Assembly (NCBI RefSeq): GCF_024713975.1
Contig: NC_091098.1
Coordinates: forward strand, 14,866,316-14,930,315
Direction of reading: 5' to 3'
DNA: 64,000 nt
Source of the DNA: Paralichthys olivaceus
Taxonomy: Eukaryota > Chordata > Actinopteri > Pleuronectiformes > Paralichthyidae
Of the stretch, positions 30,401 to 42,779 are shown in pieces (the first letter of the stretch is position 1; the number at the start of each line of letters is the position of its first letter). The position numbers and the translations under genes were made by a program. The notes below the pieces were generated by a model. That model worked only from the letters and a program-made list of their open reading frames with translations. It did not search any database and was not told the DNA's origin.

Positions 30401-32002
30401 ATAATGCAGCTTAGTTTTATTTCTATATCTGTGCATCTCATGTCATTTCTTGCTCCTTCACTGTATAATATTTACTTTCTCGCCCTGTTCCTCCAGCGTG
30501 TCGCAGTACAGTGACGAGAACATGATGCAGCCTTACAACCTGGCCGTTTGTTTTGGGCCCAGCCTCTTCAGAGGAGCTCAAGATGATGATGATGCCGTCA
30601 CCCTGCAGCCTCAGATCAACGCCCTGGTGAAGAGCATCATCGTCCAGCATGAAAGCATCTTCCCCAGCCAGAGTGAGATACAGGGGCCGGTGTATGAGAA
30701 ATGCATGTCACTAGAACAGGAGGACTGGTAAGAAATAAAAAAAGACGTTCATACCCAACAAACACATAACACGGATACATTGCGTGGTAGGACGATTATC
30801 TGAGAGTGTTTTCTTCACAGTGAGCCTCTTCTTGAAGAAGGAGATGGGGAGGCAGACTGCACTCATGGCAAAGACGGTAAGTTTACATGCTCATCCTGGT
30901 CTATCATTCCTCTGAGGCGGTCGTGGTGTCATTGAATAGATGCCATGTGTGACAGACTCAGAAACAGTATCGTCAGCTGACCGCAGCACCAGTTTGTCTA
31001 CAACACCAGCACGGATGAGAGCAGAACGTCCCAGAGCTAACAGTAGTGGCTCCATCGACCACAAGAGATCGACATGTAAACCAGAAGGGGGCAGCATCCC
31101 TTCAGCTGCAAAGTTGATGTTACAGATTCCTGTTGGGCCCCAGTGCAAACGACAGAGGGCCCCCTCTCCTTTCCTGGTGTGCAGAGAGTAAGTACCACTA
31201 AATGTTGAAGCTGACATGTTATATTAATATGAAAATATTAACAATCTGTCTGTTTGTAAATTCAGTCTCCAGGAACACTCGTCTTCTGAGGATATAGGTG
31301 TTCAAGTAGACAAGGTCTGATTTGTTTCTCATTTGGTTTCTAATAACTTCTTCCATCATGTAAAAAATACCCTTTTATTCTAGAATTAATTGGCCCTAAC
31401 AAACAGCTTTGATAATTAGGCTTGATAAATAATTCACCACTTCTTTGTGTGAATAAAAGATAATGGATGGATTTTCTACGAATTTGTTTGCAGCTATAAA
31501 TGTTAACGGGTTTTACAACAGTCTGCTGATGTCATCTAACAAGTTGCTAAGAGATTTTGGTCCAGATGTTCTGCAGCACTTTTCCAGATGTTAAGTGGTT
31601 GAGCTCTTCTTTGGAGATGATAATAACAATAACTTACAAATCCTTCTATATATAGTGTCATTTTGAAAGCTGAACCAAACGACTAATGGCATAAACATTT
31701 AATGGCAATTATACATTGTGGCTTTTATTACAAACATAGTTGCACACTCATGAACAGAGGGGAGACGGACAAAGACACTTTTGTCCTTTTTCCTCTAACT
31801 CATCACCAGTGTTTATTCCATCTCACAGGAGGTCTGTCGCCAGATGGATTCAGTCTTCAAGGAGCTCATCACGCGTCAAGCTCTACAGGATCCCTCCACC
31901 TCTGCCACCTCCTCTCCCTCTGTCCAAGCCCCCCAAAAGAAAGGGAAACGGGAGGTACGCAAGGGAAGAGGAGTAGGCCTATTCAAAGCAGCCGATCCAT
32001 AA
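24450..32002 (+). CDS. arhgap4: Rho GTPase-activating protein 4 (F-BAR + RhoGAP, no SH3)
   Basis: SRGAP-family protein that bends membrane through an F-BAR dimer and switches off Rho-family GTPases. Twenty-one exons keep phase: 24450-24516, 24716-24887, 24994-25156, 25353-25415, 25513-25641, 25717-25845, 26055-26276, 26524-26625, 27614-27781, 27965-28049, 28228-28255, 28705-28804, 28949-29009, 29117-29194, 29296-29424, 29637-29742, 30497-30727, 30821-30876, 30956-31187, 31266-31314 and 31829-32002 (TAA). They encode 847 residues. The F-BAR region covers about residues 15-300 (LADQLKVLDLQLEQKSQQL, RRGEIESEYARSLEKLAERF). RhoGAP covers about 470-660, with the arginine finger in HEGIFRV (Arg505), LDSVAGVLKLYFR and QYSDENMM.PYNLAVCFGPS. 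GPVYEKCM follows as in all SRGAPs. Human ARHGAP4 then has an SH3 domain; here the model goes straight to a Ser/Arg-rich tail and the family end motif MDSVFKEL. It sits next to naa10 and near avpr2, as in human. Confidence 0.93.
25474..25512. repeat. Imperfect (TG)n tract in arhgap4 intron 4
   Basis: TG repeat with GC interruptions running up to the AG acceptor of the exon starting at 25513, so it stands in for the usual polypyrimidine tract of that acceptor. Confidence 0.85.
28283..28618. mobile_element. MITE-like repeat in arhgap4 intron 11
   Basis: The left end AAAGGAGACATATTATGCTT and the right end (ATGAACCTGAATACGAGCATAATATATGTG, 28590-28619) are imperfect inverted repeats of each other around the ACATATTATGCT core and the CAG/CTGAA motif. 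No protein is encoded. The pattern matches a short DNA-transposon-like repeat frequent in percomorph introns; the family name is not asserted. Confidence 0.55.
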
Positions 32003-32364
32003 GACTGGCATCATGAAAACAGAGACATGAGACACAGAGAGAGATGATACACATATGAACTTAAGTGAAGGGTGATGTGCACTGACAGCAGCTCTCGGCA
32101 CATCTATTTCTAGAGATCTGACGTCACTTCTGAGGTCTCTGTGATTGGCTGCAACTCCCAGCAGCCATCTCATTCACGTTTTGTTCAGCAGATCTGAGTC
32201 ATGACTGCAGATCTGCAGCACGATGTGGGAACTGTGAAGTGCACAGATATGTTTGTGGAAAGTTGATTCTAAAGTAATTTATGACTTTATGACTTATTTG
32301 TGTGGGTGTTTGTTTTCAACTATTTCCAATTAATTATTTTTCAGTGATTTTCTTTTCTCAAGTC

Positions 32365-32370
32365 AATAAA
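32365..32370 (+). terminator. Poly(A) signal AATAAA for arhgap4
   Basis: Canonical hexamer 363 bases after the stop at 32002. Another at 32521-32526 could give a longer 3' UTR. Confidence 0.5.
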
Positions 32371-32526
32371 TACATAAAAATTCTTCATCAAATGTCCATT
32401 TTTCAAAAATAAGTTGAAAACTGTGAAAACTGTAACTACAAGAAATGTATATATATTAATTATTTGTAATGATTTATTGATTAACATGTTGACCTGTCTG
32501 GATATCTGGGCTTCAGGCCAAATAAA

Positions 32527-33180
32527 TATTTTGTCCATTCTATTTTTAACCCTAACCCTTTTTTTAATTTAAATATAGTGTGTACATTTATTTTACTCTA
32601 ATACCTGGTTATAATGAGGTTTGCAAAATATTCAGGTCACTGTCATCACACAAAAAAAGCAGCAAATCCTCACATTTGAGAAACAAAAAACAGTGAATGT
32701 CGATCTTTTTTCTTAAAAAACACAAAACAAACAAAACGGATGCCAGTTAATTTTCTGCCAATCACCTTATTGTTGCAGCTCATAATATGATGCATTATTA
32801 TAGAATAGAGGTTTTGCTTGGATTTTCAGTTTAAAGTTTATTTGATACACAGATAAAACAGTCCTGCAATAAATCAGAGGCGTTGATTCATATTGGAGGA
32901 AGTAGTTTGTGTTTGCTGAACACTTTAAACTTTATAATGGAGGATTTAAAATAATGTTTTCTCATTAGAGAAAAAAATTTGACAATTAGAAGTGTTTGTG
33001 CAATAACGGAATATGCACACAAATACAGTGTATACCTGGAGGGGAGTATCATTTCTTAATTTAATTATTTAAAGCATTTAATATCATCATTTTTTAAGAT
33101 AGAATGTTTATTGATTTATTTATTTACTACAAAAAAATATTATTATTATTTATTATTTATTAAAAAAGAGGATTTATTGC
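32527..33180. other. AT-rich intergenic spacer
   Basis: Low-complexity AT-rich sequence, including TTATT repeats near 33120-33170. No gene is seen. Ends at the GC-rich ssr4 promoter. Confidence 0.5.
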
Positions 33181-33384
33181 AGGACTTTTGCTGATGACGT
33201 GTCGACTCGCTACTTTCCCAGAATACTCCGCGGTACTACGGTCCACGTCAGTCCTGCGCAGGCGCAGTGGAGCGCATCGGTGAGCTGAGGTGGACTTCTT
33301 TCCCTCGGTGTGTTTGGAAGAAGCGGTTCAGGCTCCGGAGCTCAGCGATAAAGAAACGTGTCACACAGCCGCTCAGAAACCACG
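33181..33384 (+). promoter_or_regulatory. ssr4 promoter and 5' UTR with UPR elements and an NRF1-like site
   Basis: TGACGTGT at 33195-33202, and CCACGTCA at 33243-33250 (TGACGTGG on the - strand), match the ATF6/XBP1 unfolded-protein-response element core. TGCGCAGGCGCA at 33255-33266 is close to the palindromic NRF1 consensus. TTTCCCAGAATAC near 33214-33226 resembles half of a ZNF143 site. The stretch is GC-rich against an AT-rich flank and has no TATA box. Induction of TRAP subunits by XBP1 is established knowledge; site use here is inferred. Confidence 0.6.
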
Positions 33385-36300
33385 ATGATCCGGATAACTG
33401 CCTTCCTGGCCCTGCTGGTGGTCGCCTGCTCGGGTAAGTCAGCGTCGAACCGGAGGATGAAGCTTGTAATGCTAATCAGCATTAGCTAGTGGCTAGTTCT
33501 TGATGTCACGTCTGTGTGTCTTCTGTTGTCGTGTTAAGTGAGGGTGAAACGTGTTGTTGTACTGGTGTCGATGCTAACATTAAGCTAACCTTAAGCTAAC
33601 CGTAGCTGTGCTCTGTGTGGTGACAGGAGAGAGCTGCACGGACCCAGTGATCACCCCCTCGGCCTACACCACCTCTGACGCCGTCATCTCCTCAGAGTCT
33701 GTGTTCATCGTTGAACTCAGCCTGGCCTGTGCCAACGGAGCTCAGGTACCAGTCAAACCTCCAGCACGTCCAACACTGTGATGATGTTTCAGTGTGATTG
33801 ACTGTGTGACTCACTGGTGATCATGTCTGTCCTGTCCAGAGTGTGACTCTGTATGCTGATGTCAATGGAAGACAGTTCCCTGTGACCAGAGGCCAGGATG
33901 TTGGAAAGTACCAGGTACGGTCGTGTCCCCGTGTCCACATGTACAGACATGACATCCAGCTGCATGTGCAGAGAACATCTGCCGACACCGGCGGTCAAAG
34001 TTTCAAGCTGCCTCAGCCACATTCAATACTTTAGTGATAGGAAGGTGAAACACAAAGAACATCACCTCACATACATATAAGTGTATAATCTTAAATATGA
34101 TGTTACAGGGAGGGTAGGGGCTGTTTCAAATTATGTGTTTTCAGCCATTTCCCAGAGTTCAATCAGAGCAAATCTAAGTTTGCAGATTATCAGATTGACA
34201 TCCTCTATCCAGTGAAAAGACCATGGCCTGGACCAACAGACCAAAATTTACACCGCACCATGGGTCAGTTTGATCTGATCAGTTTGACTGATCAAACTGA
34301 CCCATGGTTTGTTTGCAGTGCTAAAACAATTCTATGGATGGTTCAGACCATTGGCAGGAAGTCTAGATAACATTAGACATTAGAAGAAGAAAAAGTACAA
34401 GTGGCTTTCGGGATCATTAGTAGTCTTCCCCTCCGAAGATGTAATAGTTTGAATGGTAAGGTTGTTTGTTAGGCCCATTCAAACTAGTGTCGAGTACTGT
34501 ACCTGAAGTTGGTGCTCCTGGTAGTAATCACCAAACACCCCCACGTCAAACACACACCCGTCTAGAAACCAATCAATGTCAGGTATATAGACGGCCTGTG
34601 TAGTTAATGACGACATATGCGTATGTCATACAAAATGTTCTTAGTCCACTCTTTAAATTACAATGAGAAACCAGAACTAATCAGATCAAATGTAAACAAT
34701 ATAATAATGACATGAACCACGGTTTGAGGTCATTTTTAATCCTTCTGACCTGATGCAAGTCTTCCACTCTGTCTCGGAGTGATCTTTCCCGTATGTAGAC
34801 TAGATGTTCAAAAGACACTATTGAAGATTTTAAGCAATTCAAGGACATGATTTTTTTTCACCCCTGTTTTGGCCCCTCCTCACTAGCTACACATTGCTTT
34901 TAAAATCTTGGTTATTATGATCAAGGTTAGACGGGGTTTTGCTTCAAATTGAATTACTGAAAGCCTAACTCTTAAAGAGCCGGTTCACAGCCTGAGGTCT
35001 TCTGACGAGGGTCTCTAGATTAAACTTAGTAACTAGAAGTGACAGACCCTTCGCAGCCTTTCGAATTTGTCCCTAAAAGAACTAAACTCCACACTTCCGT
35101 GTCAGCTTTCTCAAAACAGTACAATCAGAATCAGAAATACTTTATCCCTGTGGGGAACTTTGGTTTTGTTTCAGTCGCTCCAGCCAAGAATAGAAATATT
35201 TACAGACCAAGAGAATTACAGTAAATAAAAATATGTGGCAAAAGTATATATAATAAAAAGTTATGTGCATTATAGCAAATTTTTATTTTGAGTGTCCTCC
35301 GTCTGCTTTTTTATTGTGCCTTTTATGTCCAGTTAAATGTTTTTATCCTTTGTTTGATTATATTCTTCCAGTGTTGTATTGCCATGTGACACTCTTTCCA
35401 AGTTCTGTTATGGAAAATGCTGCACTAATAAAGTTAAAATATGTAGGACATATTTGACCAGTTGGTTGGTTTATAATGTATAAATTAAAACTTTTCAAAA
35501 AGTCCCCCTGAGTCTAAGATCTCTTAAAAGCTAGCACTTATCAAAGAAAACAAATATTAAAATTACCCAAAATACGACGCTTATTTTCAACTAATGACTG
35601 ATGGTGTTCAGAATTGACATTCTGCCAATCTTACCACTTCAAATAGTGACTGGCCAGGTGTGTGTGAGAGCTGGAGGGATTTGAACTTGTCTCTCGCGCC
35701 CTCGTCAGTCTCAACACAGCTACCTCCATCATGTTCTGTGCGCTGTTAGCCTTATTTGTACAATTCATCACATTGCAGCATCTCAGCAGGCTGTTTTGTC
35801 CCCGCCTTCCTCGCCGTGGTTTTAATCCAGTCCTCAGCGGCACATTAATTCACAGCACAGCCTTTGAATTTTGACACCAAAAAAAATCCCTTCAACATGT
35901 GACTGTTTCCCCCTCAGGTGTCCTGGAGCCTTCCTCACAAACAGGCCAGCTCTGGAACATATCAGGTCAAATTCTTTGATGAGGAGTCCTACAGTGCCCT
36001 GCGCAAGGTTCGTGTTACATGTATTGTCGATAAGCTCATGGTCTGCTGCCAATGAGCTCTGCTTGTTTTGCAAAGGCTGTTTAATTTGAACCATATGTGG
36101 CTGCGTTTCTTTTGTTCCAGGCCCAGAGAAACAACGAAGACGTAAATGCCATTCAGCCTCTGTTCTCCATCAACATTGACCACAGGGTGAGTCTCTAATA
36201 GATCCTCAGGTTGAACATGTGAATCAGTTCACAGTAATGGTGCCATTAGCTTTGTAAAACTCACCAAACACCCTCGAATGAAAGCGTCTGTAATCAGTAT

Positions 36301-37288
36301 TTTTATATTAACATTGAATCACACGAGTGCGAATGCTACACCTCCCTCTGATTTACAGAGCTTTTTATTTTACCTGTCTGCTCATTTGTTCTGTTGTTTA
36401 GATTTTCCTACCCACAACTCTTTTTTTCTTGACTTCTAATAATTGCTCTAATCACTTTGGGTCAAAAACCTGACCCCAAGTCAATAGTGTAGCTCTTTAT
36501 CTGCTGGAAATGTAAAAAGCTTCCAACATTTTTATGGAGCCAACAAAGTCAGGCCATAATTCAATAGGAGCTTATCAACACAAGGTTGATTAAATGTTTC
36601 AATCACACAAAACCCCTCACATCATAAATTGTACCAAAATGTTACCTCCTGGGAAAACACTTTTTCTATTGCTAGAAATTGAAAAAACAAATCAATTGTA
36701 CATTGACTTAAGAATGACATCACACTCAAACAATGACTGATAAGTCTTTGTGTTGGATGTGATGTGAGGTATAACCCAGTTGCATTCTGTCTCAGACTAA
36801 TCTTGAAACAAGGGGAAACTAATATATGGCAGATACTTACCGATATGGATCTTTGGGGGCTGATAGAAAAAAAATCCAATACCAATATATCGGTTAAATA
36901 GTATCTATATCTAACCCTCAAATTGAAATGTAATTGAGGCTTGATATTTTACAGTTAAACCATAAACTAAATTAATTAAATGCACATATTTTCTGCTTTG
37001 TTTATTCTGTAAAGCAAGTGTTTATGTCTGTGCATGTTGGCAAACGCTGATGCTTGTTAAAGGCTCAAATCAGCTGATTTTTATTGTTCCACCGATAAAT
37101 GCATCAGGCTCTAATATATGGTTGGTTATATTTCTTGCCAAACCTGTTCTGATCTTCCTTTTTTTTTTTACGTGCCACCACAGGGTGCGTGGAGCGGCCC
37201 ATGGGTGTCTACTGAGGTGGTGGCTGCCCTCATCGGTATCTTGTTTTACTACATGGCTTTCAGTGCCAAGAACACCATCCAGGCATAA
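33385..37288 (+). CDS. ssr4: Translocon-associated protein subunit delta (SSR4)
   Basis: Delta subunit of the TRAP complex, which sits beside Sec61 in the ER membrane and helps insertion and glycosylation of secretory proteins. Six exons keep phase: 33385-33433, 33627-33745, 33840-33914, 35918-36007, 36121-36186 and 37184-37288 (TAA). They encode 167 residues, within a few residues of other vertebrate SSR4. The signal peptide is about residues 1-18 ([14 protein letters not shown]). The lumenal beta-sandwich carries the conserved Cys pair ([14 protein letters not shown] and LSLACANG), followed by the motifs [14 protein letters not shown] and [15 protein letters not shown]. One membrane span lies near the C-terminus ([20 protein letters not shown]). 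Introns 3 and 5 are long and hold repeats. The promoter just upstream has UPR elements, in keeping with an ER gene. Confidence 0.97.
34257..34308. repeat. Perfect 19-bp inverted repeat (hairpin) in ssr4 intron 3
   Basis: ACCATGGGTCAGTTTGATC at 34257-34275 is the exact reverse complement of 34290-34308, with a 14-base loop (TGATCAGTTTGACT) that repeats part of the arm. Flanks (about 34205-34256 and 34309-34370) show weaker inverted similarity around GACCA/TGGTC words. A larger eroded fold-back element is therefore possible. Confidence 0.85.
35123..35225 (+). repeat. Dispersed repeat tail in ssr4 intron 3
   Basis: AATCAGAATCAGAAATACTT followed by TATCCCTGTGGGGAACTTTG is the kind of short tail found thousands of times in fish genomes at the end of interspersed elements. 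Only the end is present. Confidence 0.45.
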
Positions 37289-37543
37289 ACGGACCCGCAG
37301 TCACTGGGTGGTTAAAGACTGAATTTTGGAGGATCAATGATTCATCATCCAGTGTTGTGGCGAGCCAGAAGGATTTTGCCACTTGATTTGCGGTGGGATG
37401 AGGAATAAGAGGAGCAGTCTTTGTGTTGTTTTATTCAGACTGTGTCTGTATGCCATCTGTCTTATGACTTAACAGGTTTTGCAGGAGTTTGTCCTGTCAG
37501 TATAGATGGAATTTTGTAATTTTTTTGGGGTTAAAACCTGATG

Positions 37544-37549
37544 AATAAA
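37544..37549 (+). terminator. Poly(A) signal AATAAA for ssr4
   Basis: Canonical hexamer 255 bases after the stop at 37288. Confidence 0.6.
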
Positions 37550-38220
37550 CTTGGACCACGTGGATAAATATAACAAGTTGTGTACTGTGTTCGTTCTGGT
37601 GTGAAATCATCCCTTGTGCGTGGATAGATGTGCAGAGTGGGACACAGATGTGTGGAACATCAATAGTACCACTGCATCAGGCCCGGTGGGTACGCCTCTT
37701 CCAGTAAAATGAATAAATGCCTTGTTTTTCTCTCTGTGTAATGTGGTGGTTCATGTGATGGCCGAGTCTTCTATAAATTCCTTTTCTCCTGGACAGATGA
37801 GAAGATTCGTGTTCTCTTATTTTGTGGGAGCACACTGTGGAGAGTGTTTTTTTCTTTATTTTTAGCTGCCAGGGGTAAATTGGCAAAGCCTTAATGAATC
37901 AACAGTCCCTCGACCTCAGATCAAACGATAAGCAGTTCCAACAAGATTTGTCCTTCACAGACTTAATTGCTGGAGGGTGGAAAGATGGATGGTCTGATAT
38001 TCTTAAGAGTTGCAGCATCTGTCCTGCATCCAAGTTTTTAAGAAAAACAAGAAATTGAATTAAGAAAGATTTATATGACTGTACTGAAGGACAAATTCTA
38101 CTGCTGTGGTGCACTTGATTAATATGAGCACAACTTGTGTTCTCAACAAAAATACATTAATATTTGTGGTAGATGACAAACCCACAGAGAATAACTTTGT
38201 GGGGGTTGTGGCAGAAGAGT

Positions 38221-38246
38221 GGGGGGGGGGGGGGGGGGGGGGGGGG
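38221..38246. repeat. Poly(G) tract, 26 bases
   Basis: Uninterrupted run of 26 G. Homopolymers this long are rare and can form G-quadruplexes; the exact length may also be a sequencing or assembly artefact. Confidence 0.9.
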
Positions 38247-41200
38247 CGACTGGTGGTGCAACTGGTGGTGCGACTGTCCCACCAGCATTCTCAGATAGTC
38301 AGGGAGAATTTAGTTCTCCAACATCATGTTACAGTCACACACACAGTAAACATGATCACACTCACAGTTAACATGATACAGGCATTAATTCATGACCTGT
38401 CAATGCTGCAGTACCACCGACTGAACACACTGTGGCAGCTCTGTGCCACTTTGGAGGAGAGAAGCCAGCTATTGCCTCATGGACAGATTGCATATGATTT
38501 TTACTGGTTCAGTATCCGCTCTTCTTAATGTAACACATTGCATAATGCACATTGAGCCGTTGTTCTCTTTTGCGTTCTCTTTATTCAAGTTTGTCACATA
38601 TATTTGTGGGCTACTTAGAGCAATTACGTGCTTATATAATCTAGTTTTATTTGGGGGATTTAAACTTAGCATGTCTATTTCTGTATCTGCCCCAAATCAA
38701 AACAGCCTTTGCACACACTGCAGAGAACACGGAGTACTGCTTTTTCATCCACAGCACAACTGCAACTTCTCACTGACTCCCAGGAGAGTATTGCAAACTC
38801 TGTATATGAGTAACTTGAGCCACTCACGTAAACACTGCTCAGTGTACAGAGTACACATATCTTTTATGTTTGCTTTTTCTGCGGCTTTGTCAGCACAAAC
38901 ACGCACACTTTTGTGGTGTAAGCTCATCTTAGCTTTTGTCCCCTGTCACCTTTTGTCAAGTAGAAAATAGACACAATGTTGAGCTGCAGTTGACGCAGAC
39001 ACTCCCTGCTGTAGTACTAAGACTGTGGCAAGTGGGGGACGGCTGGATGGTGGGATTTAAGAGGAATGAACAAACAAACTGAAAGAGAGTCACTGAGTCA
39101 ATGCTCACACACTCTTTATGAGAGAGTTCAGAGTGTGTTAACTCAGACGCACAAAGTGCAGATGACTGCGGATGTAGAAGTTAATTTCTCTGAGATTGTT
39201 GTTATTGCAGAATGAATGCACTCACAGGAAGTCACAATTTATTCTTACAGCGGTGAATTATTTATGTGTGTATTCTGACAATGAGCTACAGGTTCATGCA
39301 AACAAACAAATCGGAATCACATTAATTTTATGTATTTATACAACAGTAAGTTTAATCTTAATTGCCGAAGCAAAGTACTTTGTAACTTTCTTTTTAGAGG
39401 TGCTGCATATATACATGTGCTTATTTTTATTATTATGAAGTCTTACAGAGAAATAGGAGTTACTGTAACAGAATCTCTCTCCCTCGTGTGTGTGTGCGTG
39501 CTGTGAGCCAGAGAAAAGCAGCTTTGACAGAGGTGTGTAACACACCAGCTCTGGCGGCAGACATGGATGAGCTTAGTGAGATGCAGCAATGTGGAAACTG
39601 GCGTCGCACAAATGATTCTCACATGAAATCACGCTCTCTGTCTCTGCCATAAACTTTGTGTCCACTGCTTGTTCTTTAAACTTTTTGCAAAACAGAAACA
39701 AGGTCAACAAACTGCGAGCTGACTAAGTTATCAGAAAACAGAATCTGGCTTCCCCTTTCTTACACTATAATAACAGTTATTGTTCCGGTTATTACATGGA
39801 TGTGTATGTACAGTGGGGCATGTATAGCTGCTTTAACCACACCAGCCTGACTGTGTTTGGAGTGAATAAACCTTTCCCTCTCTTATCCCCCTCTTCCTGT
39901 CCTCTATGTGCATCCTCTCATCCGCTGCACCAGTCAGTGCAGTTGCAGTCAAGTACCAGTCTTTCACCATTTAGGAGGAAATTGTTTTTTTCCTCTCTTC
40001 TCTTTTATTTTGTAAAAGTCTCCATATTTCACACTCTAATGTCAAGCCATTCTAACAGAGATTTATTTTTCATTTTTGTGCTTCGTCTCATGCCTGGCCA
40101 TGACCCATGAAACACTAAAGGTTAAACAGGAGCAGGCACATCACAACCCACTGTGTCTTTGTACGTAAATCCTGTGAAAGCACGTGGAATGAGCTCCCAT
40201 AAAATGGGTTTTATCAGACGCTTGTCCACATGCCTGTTTTTACTATGAGGGAAAAGAAACTGCAGGGTCTGGTCGAGGTGTAAATACAGCCACGCTTAAA
40301 GTAATGAAAACAAGGTTGGTGAGAGTGATAAAAAAGCAAAGCCTTGATCCTGTGGCTCTCAGAGAAATAAACCCTTTAAAACAGTCAATGCTGAGGTAAG
40401 ATTTTGTTTAGGATCATAAATGCAGCCAATAAAAATGGAAGCGTAGCTATATTTGGCATAAATCACCCTGAAAACAGCTGCAGTCGTGGGGTGTTTTGGA
40501 AATAAAGGCAGATGATGAAGATATCTTTCGTGTGAGCAAGCACAAACAGAAAAGATAAACAAGCGTGAAACAAAGGAAATAATAGGGATGATAAGGCTCA
40601 TTTCCCTTTTGCTTCCGCTGATTACCAACTATGATGCTCCAACGCTCTGCAAACACAGACACTGGACATGGTTGTGTAAGTCGGCGAGGGCCAGAAACGC
40701 CTCCCGGTGTCTTGGAATGAGCTTAGCAGCAGCCTCGGCACTCCTCGGATCTGTGGAGGGGTAATGAGTTAAGCAATGCAGACACATTGCTTAGTGCAGT
40801 AAAGCTCCAGGCTCCAGGTTTGATTTATACTGACTATGGTCAAGGCTTGGGGGGCTCTGTCATTCTTCAGAGCCATTCGATGTTCTCTTTGGCTGACCCT
40901 AAATTGGATTCAAGAGGGAAGTTCACCTATTCCGCTGCCCTCACGACAGTCACACAGCTGGGTCATTTGTTTCTCATATACCCCATTTGCGGGCCGCTGG
41001 CAGGAAGTGCTGCCCCACGGTAATGAAGATGTGACCTTGAGCTTCGACATCAACCACGTTACAGCATGGAAACCAGGAGCATAAGGACATTCGACATAAA
41101 CACACACAGTGACCGACACACTGCAGGATTACAAACAGACCTACCCAATAGACCGTTCATCATAAGCTCTGACAGGGAGGGAGGGTGATGGTGCTGGTGC

Positions 41201-42755
41201 TTGTAGTGATAAAAACTATACTGTCAGGTCTTCTGTCCTCAGGAAACAAGACAGAGTCGCAGGGGAAATGCTTTGCAATGATCGGTCTAATTTAAGTGGA
41301 TATTGAAAAGTGTTTGTGCCAGAAAACTCTCCATATTGAATGCATTCATTATTTAGCCATCATAATGCTGCACTAATGGCTTTACAGCCAGTGTTATGCA
41401 CATGAAAAGTGTGCTGGGCCTCTCCCACAAAGCTGAAAGGCTGGATGGATCTGAAAGTCTGGCCCCTTTGAGCAGAGAAGAATCATCCTCTGACCTCTCA
41501 ACTTCCTGACAGGAAGATGAAAATTCATGTACACCCCCAGGGTTTGGGAGAAGTTCATCTATTTCCTGATATAACAAAGTGAGAAAAGGGACGCCGTGGC
41601 TGTAGCCCTCCATTTGGCGGAGAATCAAAGTCAAAGGCTTGTGTCTGGGGAACAAATGCACAGTGGCGTGCCGACAGCCCAAACACCCGGGCTGCACAGA
41701 GGAAAAGGTGAGGCAGCTGCTCCTTCGACCCAGACAAGTATTCCTGAGACACCTTGAAAGCATCCCAGCATTGTCCTGCAGACTCTCATAACACTGCTGC
41801 CTCATGGAAAAAACATGTGCTACATTGGCTCAGCGTTAAAGGAACCTCTAATTTCATCTCACACTGGAAGTTATTACACCCACTGTATGTACAGTAGCTT
41901 ATATGATCACACTTTTAACAAAACAAATATAACTTTATAGACCTATATTACTATTTTATCTTTCATGCAGTTTAGGGCCATAACACACTACTCTATATGC
42001 ACAATAAAGGTGAATGTGAGGCAATAACAGAAACTGATATATGTGTGTAGTTTCATTTATGCAACAATAAATAAAAAGATAGACGAACACATGGCTCATG
42101 GAGAAATATAACACAGTCAGTGATCCCTGCTCTGCAGTTCCCCCGTCTCAGAGTAAGATTAGTCCAGTGGGGAGGCCCCTCTAAGAAAACGCCCACTGGC
42201 ATTTACAGGCACTTGGCTTTAACTTGGAGTATTTTCACTGTTGATGAGAAGTTTTTCTTAAACTGACATGTAGCCTGAATGATGTGCGATTTCTCTTTGA
42301 CCTTGAAACGCCTGTGCATATCTGTTGAAGCTTTGTATTAGCTCTACTATTAAGACCTGAAAAGATTCTACAGTACAGCTTTACAAAAAAAACCTTTGGT
42401 TTGATGTCTCCTTAAATTGTTTTTTTCTTACACACGTCGGACCATTACAATTGATGATTCAACATTTCAATTTACACTGAAAATGTTATATAATCTAATG
42501 TGCCTTACATTTTTAATAAATACACTGTACATTGTTCATTACTGGAATGCTGCTGAATGATTGTTGTTTGTTTCCCTGCTGCGTCTCCTGCGTTACGTTG
42601 GCGTTCTTGACTCGTACTGTCAGGAGAGCACGACAGGATGGTAATTTCGTGTACCTCATTGTATGAAATACAATCACATAATTGTGTCCTTGTTGGTTGT
42701 GGAAACCTGAAATGTCCAGGAGCTCAACCCTCACTGTATGTTACTTTGAGAGGGA

Positions 42756-42779
42756 GTGTGTGTGTGTGTGTGTGTGTGT
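42756..42779. repeat. (TG)n microsatellite
   Basis: About 12 TG units followed by a TTTG variant. Confidence 0.95.

Noticed and set aside
32547-32560. Telomere-like TAACCCTAACCC
   Set aside because: Only two units in AT-rich sequence; too short to mean an interstitial telomere.
38106-38528. 140-codon open frame with a Gly run
   Set aside because: Produced by the poly(G) tract; no family resemblance on either side.
38443-38970. 175-codon open frame between ssr4 and avpr2
   Set aside because: Composition is random-like, with no domain, no conserved motif and no splice partners. The avpr2 and ssr4 models do not need it.
41353-41805. 150-codon open frame on the - strand
   Set aside because: No recognisable family and no adjacent exon in phase; best seen as chance.
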